A stretch of 64,000 nt of DNA from Dendrolimus kikuchii (GCA_019925095.2 CM034403.1:9739690-9803689), one strand, 5' to 3'. Positions 1 to 11,215 are shown, counted from the first letter of the stretch. Notes: generated by a model from the letters alone, not told the origin. Made by a program: numbers and translations.

Positions 1-1157
1 CCCATGTTATTAGAATAAAACGCGGATGCTATAGCAACTGACCCAAAACGCCAGGAAAGCTTTGGTCCAATATAGTATACAACTTAGAAGTCTGAAGTAA
101 TATATGGATTTACAGGTCTTGCAACATTGGTTCTGATTTAAATGAATGAATTTATTATGAAATATGAAATAACACGATATGATATCGTGGCTTCCTCATG
201 GATGATTTTATCATATATAAATCACTAATGGGAACAAATTATTCATGCGCATAATAAAAAGGCGCGGATCGTGATCCAGGTTTCTTCAATACTATTGATT
301 TAGTAGCCTAATTTATAATATTATATTGTTATATATATTTAATAATATTATATATTTTTATATTAAATACTATGCTTCAACTTTCAATCAAAAAAAAATT
401 ATAATAAATAATTTATAAATTTTATATCGCTACTATACTTGTATACCTTTCACAGAATTTCTGGAAGAGATGGTGTTTAAAATTAAAATCGCACTTTGTG
501 GTTAATTAATTAAATCAAATTCAGTTATTTCTAAAAAATGAAAAATACTTTTAATAAGACTGCCAATTGTTATCTATACTAAAAATTCTTCGACTATAAT
601 TATTTTGATGTTATTCAATAAAGTATATTCTATTCCGCTCTACCGATGTTTATCGACACAAATGTACAGGTAAATAAGCGTTTTTGCGTTTGTAGAACTA
701 TTTGTATATTTACAGAAATCCTAAACTTGAAATTTAAATTTCCTTAAAATTTAGTATTAAAAATGTTGTTTAACATTTATTATTTTAATCTCGTTGAATA
801 TTATTAGTTTCATATTAAGTACCTATCTATATAATATATAAAAAGTATTAATTAATTTATTTATGTGCTGACAGCACACTACTACAAACGCAAAAACGTC
901 TCGAAGCTAATTTATCTGTACTAGTGATCGCCCAGCGGTCGAATTTGACCATAATTAATTTTAAATTATAAGTTTGAAAATTATTAAGGTTCTGTTGTCA
1001 AAGAATATACTTCTAAAATCACAGATTTCGCCAAGGCGACACTGTCACTTTAACTTTAACAAGAAACAAAAGAGTATATATGCGGGTGTGTGCCAAATAC
1101 TTGGTAGTGTGTGTAATGTTTTTTTTATTGATTGAATGTATTTTTATATATCATAAC
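1..1157. other. AT-rich non-coding sequence
   Basis: No open frame, recognised repeat or splice-flanked block was found. Sequence is simple and A/T rich, with several short poly-A and poly-T runs. The block at about 985-1040, describing 'tctgttgtcaaag' followed by 'cgccaaggcgacactgt', recurs inverted near 49300-49365, so part of it belongs to a dispersed repeat that I cannot name. Confidence 0.5.
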
Positions 1158-1808
1158 TAGCTGTACCCGGTAGACGTTGTCCTGCCCTTAGAAATAAAAA
1201 TCTAGAAACCGATTGCAGCGACATTTACCGGGACCAATAGTTAATTTAAACCATTCTCGAATCAGCTTTAATAAAAACAAAAAATCATCTAAATAGGTCC
1301 CACCGTTTAGGAAGACTTTAGACGTGTCACCTACCGGTTGATCGGTAGTCTTAATCATCCCGGGACCCATTTAAACACACACAAAAATAATTTCACCTAA
1401 ATATTGGAACCCGATTACAGCTAAATTAATTTGTTTTACATGTATTTTATCAATAAAATAACTCCGACCGAAGCATCTGTTTTAAACGAAATTTAGTTTT
1501 TTTACATCCTCTTTGACGATATTTGCACCACGCATTCTGTCAATTCTATGTCAAAGTCATAAGGTTACATTAAAAAAGTTTATATTGTCCAAAGCGCTAA
1601 GGTTAGATTAGAAATAATTTTATATGGTGGTTAAGTATTCATAAATTTTCTAATTTTCCGCGCAATTTTCTTAATTTTTTTCTCTCATAAGAACCTTCTC
1701 CTGACAATGACAAACACATCAAAAAAAGAATTAGCGAAATCGGTCCAGCCGTTCACGCGTGATGCCGTGACCAAGGGAAATAGGGATTCATTTTTATATA
1801 TATAGATT
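1158..1808 (+). repeat. Interspersed repeat, 'gtacccggtagacgttgt' family, copy 1
   Basis: The copy starts near ctagctgtacccggtag and ends in the phrase gattcatttttatatatatag. A second long copy lies at 50611-51484 and shares both ends and the internal block that includes 'tcaattctatgtcaaa'. Shorter relatives are at 13968, 25750, 42233 and 49740. The 3' phrase 'cggtccagccgttcacgcg' and the AT-rich terminus resemble tails of truncated non-LTR retrotransposons, but the family assignment is inference and a Helitron or other origin is possible. No coding capacity is visible. Confidence 0.6.
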
Positions 1809-1855
1809 TTAAAAAAATATTAGCATTTTGCACTCCTTTTCTGTATAAACTACAG

Positions 1856-2020
1856 GTGTGCGAAATTTTATACTCCTCCGTTCATGCAATTTTCGCAAAA
1901 AATGGGGTACAAAGTTTTTGCTTCACGTATAAATATAATGATAAGCTTTTGAAACATATTTCCCAACAACACTTTACCCTTCAAGTTTCAGTCAAAAACA
2001 ATTGCGGAATTTCCGTACAG
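1856..2020 (+). CDS. Candidate internal coding exon, 55 codons, unrecognised product
   Basis: A pyrimidine-rich tract ending in tacag (acceptor AG at 1854-1855) is followed by 165 nt without a stop in one frame, ending at a consensus donor ttccgtacag/gtgagt (GT at 2021). Both boundaries fall between codons (phase 0/0). The predicted 55 residues contain three cysteines, an aromatic patch (FCFTYKY near residue 22) and no membrane segment; I do not recognise a domain. The frame stays open past the donor to 2108, so the splice sites are not forced by stops. AT-rich composition makes a chance open frame possible. The block starts about 50 nt after a dispersed repeat ends. No partner exon could be linked by phase with confidence. 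Confidence 0.35.
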
Positions 2021-2379
2021 GTGAGTTATAAATTCTACTGTGTCAATAAAAACTTTAACGACAAGCGCCTAGCATTCACCTCTAATTTAAGTGTTTTGTA
2101 TTCTGCATAATTTGCGGAAACTGTGTGCGTTTTATAAGTGCGTCCGTATTTAACTTATATACCTGGTTCAATGACAGTGACATTTTTACTAAAAATATTA
2201 TAACACTACAACAGTAGGTAGATTCAGTTTATTATAATTCCGGCTATATTAACCAACCGCTTAATATGAAGGAATTACACAGCTTAGTTTGGTTTTCATA
2301 TAAAATTCTTTATAGCAAAGTCGAATGTAATGACTTCGCTGATAGTGACATGTCGCTTATTACGACATCTAATATATAA

Positions 2380-2500
2380 AATTCTCGTATCGCGGTGTTT
2401 GTTACCAAACTCCTCTGAAACGGCTGAACCGATTTGCATGAAATTTCGTGTGCTTATCAGGTAGGTCTGAGAATTGACCAACATCTATTTTTCATAGATG
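2380..2500 (+). repeat. Fragment of a dispersed repeat ('ctcctctgaaacggctgaacc')
   Basis: The phrase aaacggctgaaccgatttg, followed by 'atgaaatttcgtg' and 'ggtaggtctgagaattg', is a motif I know from abundant lepidopteran interspersed repeats that probably derive from LINE 3' regions. It is short and has no coding frame. Assignment is from recall of the motif style only. Confidence 0.45.
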
Positions 2501-2655
2501 TTGGTAAATTAAATTGCAATAAATATACCATGCAATACAATTTGAGTTTGAGTTAAACAATGTTAATGAACAATGTTAATAAAGAAAACAATTTATTTGT
2601 AAAATGAAATTACTTATTTCGCTTTTTGACAAAACTCTTAAATTAAATTAAATCT

Positions 2656-2975
2656 TATCCGTGCCGGGACGGAGAAAGAATACAAGTTCCTGCGGCTGGG
2701 CGGCCTGTCGTGAGAGGCGACAAAACAACCCACAGCCAGGTGGTAAGGCATTTGCCCGACTGGGTGGCTACCACCCCTGGTCTAAAGTATGTCGGCATAA
2801 CAACTTTGAGTTATGTTCCGGCAGTAGTGACCAGGTTCCAGCCTCCCTTAAGAGAGCGGCAGCGCATTTGTAGCACCTTTGGTGTTGCAAATGTGTATAG
2901 GCGACGGGAACCGTTTTCCATCAAGTGGGCCGTCTGCCTGTCTGCTGAACTCCTGCAATAAAAAATAAATAAAAA
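2656..2975 (+). repeat. Lepidopteran SINE, near full length (copy A)
   Basis: The element runs from tatccgtgccgggacgg through 'cggcctgtcgtgagaggcg', 'ggtgttgcaaatgtg' and 'gccgtctgcctgtctgctg' to an A-rich tail. At least eight other near-complete copies in this window (15119, 18899, 20846 inverted, 47957, 49387, 55017, 60744, 63352) align over the same approximately 300 bases, which defines the unit. It has no protein-coding role; open frames inside the copies are incidental. Compared with the 63352 copy it has scattered substitutions, so it is an older insertion. Confidence 0.85.
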
Positions 2976-3210
2976 ACATATTGTTTATTACATAATTTAG
3001 ATGCGTGGCTACATTGGTGGCATCTCATCTACTAATAAGGGTTGATCAACTAACAAATAACTGCGTAAATGTAACAATGCAACAAATGCAACCTTCAGTG
3101 AGAGCTACTTATTCGTAGCCGTTGGTTGCCTTAACACTTGGACCATGGGATTCTGAGACCATGAAATATTATAAGGAGTTCTCAAATTGTCTAGTCAACA
3201 CTTCATATGG

Positions 3211-3528
3211 TAAGAAGACCATTTGTTTTTTTTTTGGCCAGGGGAAATCCGTTTGAGGACTAAGCCGCGACAGGCACAGAAGCTTGGGGGGATGTTCGCG
3301 ACCGGTGTGAGTGTGTGGGATTCGCCAGATCGGGGGTGACACTAGCGTGCCCGGTCAGAACCGGTGCCACGCTATTGCCACGCCCCAGTTAGGGATACCC
3401 ACTAAAACCCCTCGGTGTTCCGTCCTGCGCCTTATGCCAGGGCTACGTGTATACGAGCTTCCCAACTCTGCGTGCCCTGGCAGGCGTGGGCCCCCCTCAC
3501 TGGGCCTCTACCTATGATAAGAAGACCA
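3211..3528 (-). mobile_element. R1-type LINE, 5'-truncated 3' UTR copy with target-site duplication
   Basis: Minus-strand copy of a GC-rich LINE 3' UTR, starting inside the block that reads cccactaaaacccctcggtg on the plus strand and ending in a poly(A) of about 10 (plus-strand T run at 3226-3235). It is bracketed by an 11-bp direct repeat, taagaagacca, at 3211-3221 and 3518-3528 (extendable to about 15 with one mismatch), the signature of target-primed insertion. The same UTR appears at 23.3-23.8 and 53.6 kb; the latter is linked to an R1-clade ORF2 C-terminus, which supports the family call. No ORF survives in this copy. Confidence 0.75.
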
Positions 3529-4570
3529 ATGCTTACTTCAGACAACAAAGTAGTGTGACGATCCAACAACATAATATATTCAGCCTTTTGAGCACCTTAC
3601 CTTTTATCGAAATTTTGGAGAGTAGTACCTGCGTTACTGTGACATTCTGAAGCGTCGCCATACGGCATTCGGCATTACTTATGGGAGGAACGTTCGCTTC
3701 AAAGACCAGAATGGCGATCTACTGGAGACAGTGGCGTCAACGAATACGAAATAACTCGACCCAAGCTGTCGTCGTCATCAGTTCTGAAGTAATATTAAAG
3801 AACTATAGGTAGATATATTAGGCTTTCTTCAATAATTCAAAATAACTATTAAACGTAATCTAACTTATCAACATGTTCTATTTCTCTCTAATTATAAGTT
3901 CTAATTATAAAAATTCATTATATAGCAATACAAAAGAAACCAGAAAAACCAAAATAAAGTAGTATGAAAGAACCAGCTTGATATATAAAAGGACACAAGA
4001 CTGATTAATTATGGCATTTTCACGAAGGTTGTACCAGTGTATGATCGACGGTAATCATCGGTAAAAAAAATCAACAATAGCGGAAGCCATAACATGTTAG
4101 TACACATATTTTATCATCTACGCCAAAGATCTTATCTCAAATATTTTTATACTACATATAATATTTTATTTTCAAGTAGTTCGTACTTGAAAAAAAAACT
4201 TCCGTAGTTGTTTAAACATTATACCAAAATATAGCGTAACATTAAACATGTTAATCGAAATAACAGGAATTTAGTGTAACGTTATTACGTGTATGTTAAT
4301 TTAAATTAGTTTTTAGCAGAAACGGTGCTGAACTTTATGCGAAATAAAACTAAATTTTTTCAGGATGATTCATCTGTACTATTGACGTATTAACTCTTGG
4401 TTACATAAACCTGTCACCCAATTATTTAAAAAATTATAAATACTCAGAAATTGAAAATGTTGATCAAATGAAAATATTATTGATTATTTCAAATATTTAG
4501 CAATAGACATATTTGAAACTGCCGCGCTAAATAAAACTTTAAATAAAATACGAAAAATTAAAAGCATAAA
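3529..4570. other. Non-coding, no assigned feature
   Basis: AT-rich sequence with one GC-richer patch at about 3650-3770, which has no long open frame and no splice consensus. Nothing else recognised. Confidence 0.5.
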
Positions 4571-4668
4571 TAAAGATAGATTACACTTTATTGCTCACCA
4601 AAACAAACAAATGGCAAAACAACAGGCGGCCTTATCTCTAAAAGCGATCTCTTCCAGGCAACCCAGCT
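4571..4668 (-). repeat. LINE 3'-end repeat ('ggccgcc..ataaagt' family), fragment
   Basis: On the minus strand it reads 'gggttgcctggaagagatcg', then 'cgcttttagagataaggccg' and a tail ending in an attca/tgaataaa-like motif. This phrase is a common lepidopteran jockey-like LINE 3' terminus (family name is inference). Other copies: 11046, 13088, 19870, 22321, 40008 and 45311. Confidence 0.6.
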
Positions 4669-6264
4669 TAAAATAAATTCTTAACTAATCTGGCGATGTA
4701 GGTAGAGCAGAAAAAAGATAGGACAGTACAATTTAAATATACATACTTACATTAATTTATAAATTTAATACATATATAAAAAAGTAAAAATAAAGTATAT
4801 TTTCGAGAAAAAAACAAGCTCTTTTGGAACCCCAAAAACGGAATGTTTCGTTCATTCCGTATATTATGCGACCATGCGCCTCAGCATTCAAATACTAAAT
4901 AATACGAACTAATGTAGACGAAACAATATATTTCATCGACATATAATTCAGTTTTTAACGCTTTTCTCACCTCGAAGGAAATTAAGAGTATAACATAAGC
5001 GTGTATTATAAAATTCACACAAACACCCGCCCTTTTTGTACCCCATAAAATATCCTTAAGTTTATTTTCGGCTGGGCAATTTTATATTTAAACTTTACAA
5101 CCCATGTACAATTGTTAAGCAACAATCGTAATAAAATTATAATCCCCGTCATTAAAATGTAACTCGTAAATACAAAGGTTCGTTGTGTAATATTAAAATC
5201 ACTTTCGAAAGTAATAAAAAAACGTATGACCCTTCTCTTTGATAGTCGTAAACACAATTTTCATAATTTTAGTAGCTAACATCTCTCTACCATTATTAAT
5301 AAAAAAAGTTATTAGCAAACGTCGTTGTGTTTATTCAAGAACTGACTAAATGGCATCCACGCTGAAAAAAACCTTGGATTAATTTGTGATCACTACTCTT
5401 CATTAATTTCCTAATTTCACTACATAACTTTGTAGCAATAAACAGACTACACCTCACAGTTAAATTAAATCTATGTAGACTTAGTAGTTTCTTAGAAAGA
5501 AGGCTGTCAGTTACACGGGTATACGCACAGGCAAACAGTCGGATGTAGCGATTTCTTAAGAATTCCGTTTTTGCTAAAAATAATACTAAGCCCTGAAAAA
5601 ATTATCTAAAAAGTATCAAAATATGTTAATCTTCAGACATACGTTGACCTGTTTAAAAACAAAGATTATTATCACAAACCACGTAACCCTAAAATCCAAT
5701 ACTTTGAATAACTTAATTTGTTCAACAATCAAACAGCATGCATGGGGATTTTATGGGGCAATTTTATGGTGCAATTCTGAGAACACATTCTGCCTCTTTT
5801 TATTTTCTTTATCAATTTGTTACAATACAATTGACAGACTTAATGATTTGGCAACACAAATCCTATACAATGTAGGTATACCTAATATATTTCGATGATG
5901 TAGATTTATAATGGACGAACTACATGCTTGTAGTGTACAATACCTAATTGTATTAACACAGGCTTGAAACAAATATAAAAAAAAATATTATGGTTTTTTG
6001 AAGGCTAGCTAAATAAATATAATTTGCAAATAAATACGGAAAAATCATTATTATGTTATGCTTTATTAACCAAGATGTTATTGTTTAATATGTTATCTAT
6101 GGTTTTTGTTATCTGGGGTGAAATAGCAATGTTGTGTAATTACAGTCCACTTGAGATTAAAAGAGAGTTCAATATATATATTTTCCGAGTGAGACGTACG
6201 TGGTTTTATTTAAATAAAATTCTCACAAACTAGTTGGATCTTATTGATTAATGTAAGAAAACAG
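4669..6264. other. Non-coding, AT-rich
   Basis: Several 60-90 codon open frames occur by chance in AT-rich sequence; none has splice consensus, GC-rich codon positions or recognisable motifs. No repeat family was matched. Confidence 0.45.
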
Positions 6265-6265
6265 T

Positions 6266-6627
6266 GTCTATCATTTACATACATACATAACTTCACGCCA
6301 GTTCCCTTGCGGGGTAGGCACGAGCAACAGAGCGCCATTCAGGCTTATTCTTACACACCTCACTCGCTTCTTTGACATTCATAACTCTTGTCATGCACGC
6401 TCGTCTGTTCTTAAGGCTCCTGACATCACCTTCTGCTAGTACGCGATCAATTTGATCATGGAAAGTGTGTCGTGGCCTTCCACGACTTCTGCATCCATCC
6501 ACTTTTGCATTGTATATCTGTTTAGTCATTCTTTCATCGTGCATTTTTTCCACATGCCCGAACCACCGGAGCATTCTTTTCCTTACCTTCACCCCGACAC
6601 TCTCTTTCAGACCAACAGTCTATCATT
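6266..6627 (-). pseudogene. RTE-type LINE C-terminal fragment, 5' truncated, with target-site duplication
   Basis: The minus strand encodes about 99 residues of the extreme C-terminus of a LINE reverse-transcriptase polyprotein (frame 6293-6592): MLRWFGHVEKMHDERM at the start, GRPRHTFHDQIDRVL in the middle and YPARELA at the end. The 'RWFGHVE...GRPRHTF' pattern is characteristic of RTE-like/'craft' ORF ends. The reading frame continues upstream to about 6617, where truncation occurs. The 3' tail is a short catacata microsatellite. A 10-bp direct repeat, gtctatcatt, at 6266-6275 and 6618-6627 marks the insertion site. All catalytic RT motifs are missing, so the copy is dead. Confidence 0.85.
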
Positions 6628-6764
6628 GAAACAGTTACAAAGTCAGTCGAGACCGAAATAAAATGTTTTGGTGGACAAAATTATTTTTTTCTTTATTATT
6701 TAAATACCTACATTTATTAAATGAACTTTAACTTGACTTGGAACGTCAACACATTAGCAACACC

Positions 6765-7002
6765 TATAGTCGGATTTTTAATTACCTGGATTAAAATGAC
6801 AGCTGCGATCGACTTTTTTTATGTTGCAATCTTGAAGAAACTCACCACAGTGAGTTGAATTCTATAGAATGTCTATAGGATTTCTAGAGGATACCACTCA
6901 TAGTAGTGAGTTGTTAATTCAACTCACACAACTCACTTATGAATCAAAGAAAGGTCGAATACAACTGTCATTTTAGTCCAAGTAATTAAAAATCAGAGTA
7001 TA
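6765..7002. mobile_element. MITE with approximately 48-bp terminal inverted repeats
   Basis: The left end, tatagtcggatttttaatta, and the reverse complement of the right end, tatactctgatttttaatta, match over roughly 48 bases with a few mismatches, including the inner block 'aaaatgacag'. Length is 238 bp, and there is no transposase. A second, inner palindrome uses 'actcac' and 'gtgagtt' motifs. The tata at both ends suggests a TA target duplication, as in Tc1/mariner-type elements, but the superfamily is inference. Confidence 0.75.
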
Positions 7003-7007
7003 GTATT

Positions 7008-7090
7008 GCAAATATCCATAGGTGACGGTAAATACTTCCCATCGCGTGTTAGCTCTCAGATTATGTATTGTACTCTAGCAATAAATAAAA
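7008..7090 (+). repeat. SINE 3' fragment
   Basis: It contains 'tattgcaaatatccatagg' and 'gacggtaaatactt', then a caataaataaaaag end, matching the last third of the SINE described at 2656. It lacks the 5' head and abuts the MITE that ends at 7002. Confidence 0.55.
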
Positions 7091-7731
7091 AGTAGAAAGT
7101 CATCTACGTAAATAAATTACACCGAAACATAATTACATTCGGTAATTTAATACGACATGTGTACATGTGCCTGTATAATTGTGACAGCATTCGTAATCAA
7201 AGCACGCTACCTTGAGGAAGGTATGTTGTACGAACAATCCATCAAAAATATTGGAACCCTCAGGTAACAGTAATGCTGATAACATCATTCGACCTTCGTG
7301 GTCAGGTGTACTGGAGCGGGCCGAGTCGGCCAACATCTTAATTATTGTTATTTGAACCAAACCACTGTTCGTACGACCGTAATTGCGATCTGTATCATCT
7401 ATAATCTTAGTACTACCATAATATTTTGTTTAAACGAGCCACTCGAGATATTTTTTCAATGACCTTGCTACACATTACTTAACATTGATGACTTAAAGTA
7501 TAACATCTAAAGAACTTGCGTAATTTGTTGTTAAGTTAATAGATAAAACAATAAACATGCAAACCGAAATTTAAAAAAAAAAGGTAAAATGTTTTTTTCA
7601 AATATTTTTGTTAATCAGCTGTTCTTCAGAAATTGCAAAAAAAAATATATAAATAATTTAATTTCTCATTCTAATAAAGTTGATTGGAATTATATCAAAT
7701 AGAGCAAGTTAAACTTGTATTGTGAGTAATA

Positions 7732-7870
7732 TATAAAACTTTGGAATCGACACCAAACACCCAGACCAGAGTAACGGAAACTTCCGTTACCTAGTTTAAT
7801 CTATCAGGAATCGGACCTAAGATCTCCATATCAGTAACCTAAGCATATTACCGCCTAGGCCTATACTAAA
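7732..7870 (-). repeat. tRNA-derived SINE, diverged copy
   Basis: It shares 'acacccagaccagagtaac' and a degenerate 'caggaatcggacct' (B-box complement) with the better copy at 46196-46441. It is too diverged to fold as a tRNA. Confidence 0.5.
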
Positions 7871-8327
7871 GCAGACGACATTGTCATTATAATACGGCAT
7901 GATTGTTAATTGGAGATGCTCTTTAATACTTAATTGACACATACCCGCCTATTGTTTTAGATCTCGAATATTGAACGACTGTCCGTCTTGCTTCATAAGC
8001 GAGCCTTAACCCACTCGAAAAATATGTTACACCACGGTGTCACATCAATCTTGAGCGAGGATTAATAATGAAGCTCCCATTGCTATGTATCGGAATCATC
8101 GACTATTGTATTGTATATGTTACAATTCGTGACATACGGCTTTACTGTGTAGTGAAAAAAAAACAGCGAGCAATTTCAACTGATTTATTTCTTGAATATA
8201 AAGATGAAGTTTCAATGTCAACATTAAAATAGGCTTCAAAATAAAAAAATACAACCCGGCTTAAACGTTTATTATCCTTTTATTTAAATATATTTTACAT
8301 AAGTTTCAGTTGATTTACTTACCTACC

Positions 8328-8675
8328 TATATAATTTTCATGGGGTGAAGGTAAGGAAAGGAATGCTCCGGTGGTTCGGCCATATGGAAAGAATGCATGA
8401 TGAAAGAATGACTAAACAGATATATAATGCAAAAGTGGATGGATTCAGAAATCGTGGAAGGCCACGACACACCTTCCATGATCAAATTGATCGTGTACTA
8501 GCAGAAGGTGATGTCAGGAGCCTTAAGAACAGATGAGCGTGCATGACAAAAGTTATGAATGTCAAAGAGGCAAGTGAGGTGTGTAAGAATAAGCCTAAAT
8601 GGCGCTCTGTTGTCTGTGCCTACCCCGCAAGGGAACTGGCGTGAAGTTATGTATGTATGTATATATAATTTTCAT
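8328..8675 (+). pseudogene. RTE-type LINE C-terminal fragment with 14-bp target-site duplication
   Basis: Same protein end as the 6266 copy, on the plus strand (frame from 8345), with an in-frame TGA after LKNR at about 8534 and further coding similarity to YPARELA at 8640. The 3' tail is atgtatgtatgt. A perfect 14-bp direct repeat, tatataattttcat, flanks it at 8328-8341 and 8662-8675, so the inserted unit is 8342-8661. The upstream truncation point is 6-8 codons from that of the 6266 copy. Confidence 0.88.
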
Positions 8676-8955
8676 TAGGTATCCTATTCGTTGGTATTAT
8701 ATTATAAGAAGTTATTTAGTAAAATATGTACGTTATGTACATACAGATGCACAATGTATATCGTAACACATACATTATCACTATATGAACGAACCTTGGC
8801 TGGGCCTGGGCTACTTCTTTTCCGGGGAACATACTCGTACGATGTACCTGTCACTTTTGACATAAATAGGTTGGTGAGATTCAAACATTAATTTCGATAA
8901 AATAGAACTAAACAACATGTTTTTCTTCCAAATTCAACGCGTAATAATTTTGACG

Positions 8956-9636
8956 TTATTCAAATTCGATCAAAAGTCTCAAAACATCTCTGAACTGGTT
9001 TAACCACTGGACTACCAAGAGGATAGTCCAGTGGCCCATGGTGATCCAGTCCATAGTGGTGGTATGATATAAAAGAAACACGAGCACACATAATACACAA
9101 ACGAGCAGATATACCAACGCTATTATGCTAATAATTAGTAATGTAATGGCTGTACCTATGATGTACGCTGTATCATGACCATTAATATTACAAGTACCAT
9201 AAGTTCGACAAAACAACCTACCGTATGGCACAAACGCCGCACCTTTCTCAATACTTTTATAACCTAAAGAAGTCCACAAATTGTTCATATCTTTGTTTCG
9301 CTTCGTGGGAGAGGAATTCATTCATACAAATACCATGATATGAAAATATTCGTCTTATTGGACAACCGGTATATCATCATTTATGTTATGAAACATACCT
9401 AATAAATGCTATTCGGGCGGTTTGGTAGCAGTATACGCTTGATTTACAGATAATACGGGGCCAATTGCTATTTCGCAATGCTATTTGAAAAGCTTTATTT
9501 TTATGATTGAACACGTGTCTCGTAATCATATTTATATTGTCAGACAAATTAGCCAATTTTATTATTCACAAGGTAAATATTAAATTTGTTACTTACTACA
9601 AATCCATATTGGTACTACTTCCATTCTGATTACCAT
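8956..9636 (-). CDS. Candidate two-exon small membrane protein gene
   Basis: On the minus strand, 9321-8956 is open for 121 codons. Residues about 50-85 form one long hydrophobic segment (or two close ones), preceded by a short region with two cysteines (RLFCRTYGTC) and followed by a C-terminal amphipathic stretch. The likely intron boundary is the acceptor cttctttag (exon 2 from 9263). A donor TGTA/gtaagt at 9597/9596 lies upstream, preceded by a phase-compatible ATG at 9634-9636 (13 codons plus one base). Joined as phase 1/1 this gives about 115 residues. The model is mine and untested; the frame alone could arise by chance in AT-rich DNA. No domain family is recognised. The hairpin at 9004-9034 lies in its 3' coding part. 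Confidence 0.3.
9004..9034. repeat. Perfect 11-bp inverted repeat
   Basis: ccactggacta and tagtccagtgg face each other across nine bases inside the candidate ORF of the 8956-9636 model. The hairpin is GC-rich compared with its surroundings. Confidence 0.7.
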
Positions 9637-9716
9637 TACACCATATACATTTTCGACTGTTTTGATTTAGACTGAATAACGTCGTACAAACAGACACATC
9701 TTATTCGTCCAAACTA

Positions 9717-9792
9717 AGCAAGATACTCGTGTTATGTGTAACATCCAACGGACTACTTTGGGACCAATGCCTAACACCCAGGTTAAAATTTA
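9717..9792 (-). repeat. tRNA-derived SINE fragment
   Basis: Contains 'cgtgttatgtgtaacatcc', 'acggactactttgggacc' and 'aacacccagg', which match the body of the SINE at 46196-46441. The tRNA-like head is missing. Confidence 0.55.
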
Positions 9793-10480
9793 AAATATTT
9801 ATCCACGAAATGAAATCGCGATCTGGAAAGTATGATAAGGAATTAATTAACCAATTTCGCAAGTTAACTAACTACTTAACTAATGCAAATATAAATCAGG
9901 ATTAAAGACCAATTTTTCTATAACCAAATAAGATTCATATAATAAAATACCACACGAATAACTAAATTTTTTATTAATAAAACACTTAGTCGTTGTAGAT
10001 AAATTCAATCTGATATGTGTAACAGCCAACAGTAGGTCCAAAAAAAAATTTGAAATAATATTTTGTTTAACTTGCATAAATCAACATCAAGATAACTTGA
10101 TGATATTATAATCAAGCATAAAACAAATACCACTGCAGATTGTAGAATAGGAAGTATAACAATGCAATTAAAGGATTAGAACTGTGCGTGGATATAAAAG
10201 TATTAAATACATGCTACTTATAAAACTGCGTATGTATATAAATAGGTGTCATAAAAATATTTTACAGCCAATAAAAAACACATTTGTACGGATTAAACGA
10301 TTGCCTATAAGTGATTAAAGATATCATAAGTACCCTACGTTCATCCGCTTTTAATAATATTCTAAAATATTTAACATCCACGGACAAATGCGAAATCAAT
10401 TTTATCAATTTATTATTAATAACAAACTCAACCTGTTGATCGTGTACAATATATCAAAACACGTAATGCACTGGAAGCGG
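9793..10480. other. Non-coding, AT-rich
   Basis: No splice-flanked frame or assigned repeat; frames seen here are short and of random composition. Confidence 0.45.
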
Positions 10481-10484
10481 CAAT

Positions 10485-10560
10485 AAAGCCCGCAACGAGT
10501 GCGGCGCGCGCGCCTCATAAACTGCGCGGCTAATCGATTCCATGGCTATAAAGAAATATT
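10485..10560 (+). promoter_or_regulatory. Small GC-rich island with TATA-like box
   Basis: An isolated CpG-rich patch (gcggcgcgcgcgcctc at about 10502) lies in AT-rich DNA, followed by ctataaag at 10547. An ATG at 10541 opens a 36-codon frame with a hydrophobic end (LITLFFKLIIIYCC). It could be a conserved regulatory element or a first exon; nothing in the sequence decides. Confidence 0.25.
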
Positions 10561-10699
10561 TTCCGCCTATGCGAATAAGTGTGGTTGTACACATGAATAT
10601 TTTAATAACATTATTTTTTAAATTGATAATTATTTACTGTTGTTCACAAATTTAAGCAAACGTTTTATGCTGTTGATGTATTAAAAAACGTATGAATTC

Positions 10700-10925
10700 T
10701 TTTATTGCGTAGCTGGCACACGGACAGACGGCCTACATAATGATAAGTGGTTATCGTCACCTATAGACGTTTGCAACAATAAAGAAGAAGCCAATGCCTT
10801 GCCAACTTTTAGGATGTGATTAAAGGAATGGAATAGAGGGGTCAGATAGGAGGAATGGGGATGAAATAGAGGGATGGGATGGGGTAGATGGGATAAGAGA
10901 GGGAAGAGAGCCATCGGATATCTCA
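10700..10925 (-). repeat. SINE-related repeat with polypurine tract
   Basis: 10700-10812, read on the minus strand, matches the 3' part of the SINE variant at 22540 ('ggcaaggc', 'ttgttgcaaacgtc', 'ggccgtctgtc'). The plus strand beyond it is a 90-base G/A-only-biased tract (ggatgggatggggtagatgg) typical of the body of this variant. Confidence 0.6.
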
Positions 10926-11045
10926 ATCAACGTACAAAACAAGATTATCTTAAGGCTACCCGTTTCACGCTGATATTCTGTGAGAGCTTGGTATAACAGT
11001 GATCGAGCCGGCCCAAAAAGCTGTAATCATTCAGTCATGAATTAA

Positions 11046-11159
11046 CGAATTTATTTATTGTTCACCAAAAGTTCAAACTGCATTCTTAAAAATTAGGTAT
11101 AATAAATATTGAACAAAGGGCGGCCTTATCGCTTACAGCGGTCTATTTCAGGCAACCCC
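11046..11159 (-). repeat. LINE 3'-end repeat, fragment
   Basis: Reads 'ttatttattgttcacc' and 'gcggccttatcgcttacagc', then 'caggcaacccc' on the plus strand, the complement of the LINE terminus family listed at 4571. Confidence 0.65.
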
Positions 11160-11215
11160 TTATACTAAGGCAACTGTTAAAATATGACTGCGGTGGTGTA
11201 GATAATACATAACGT

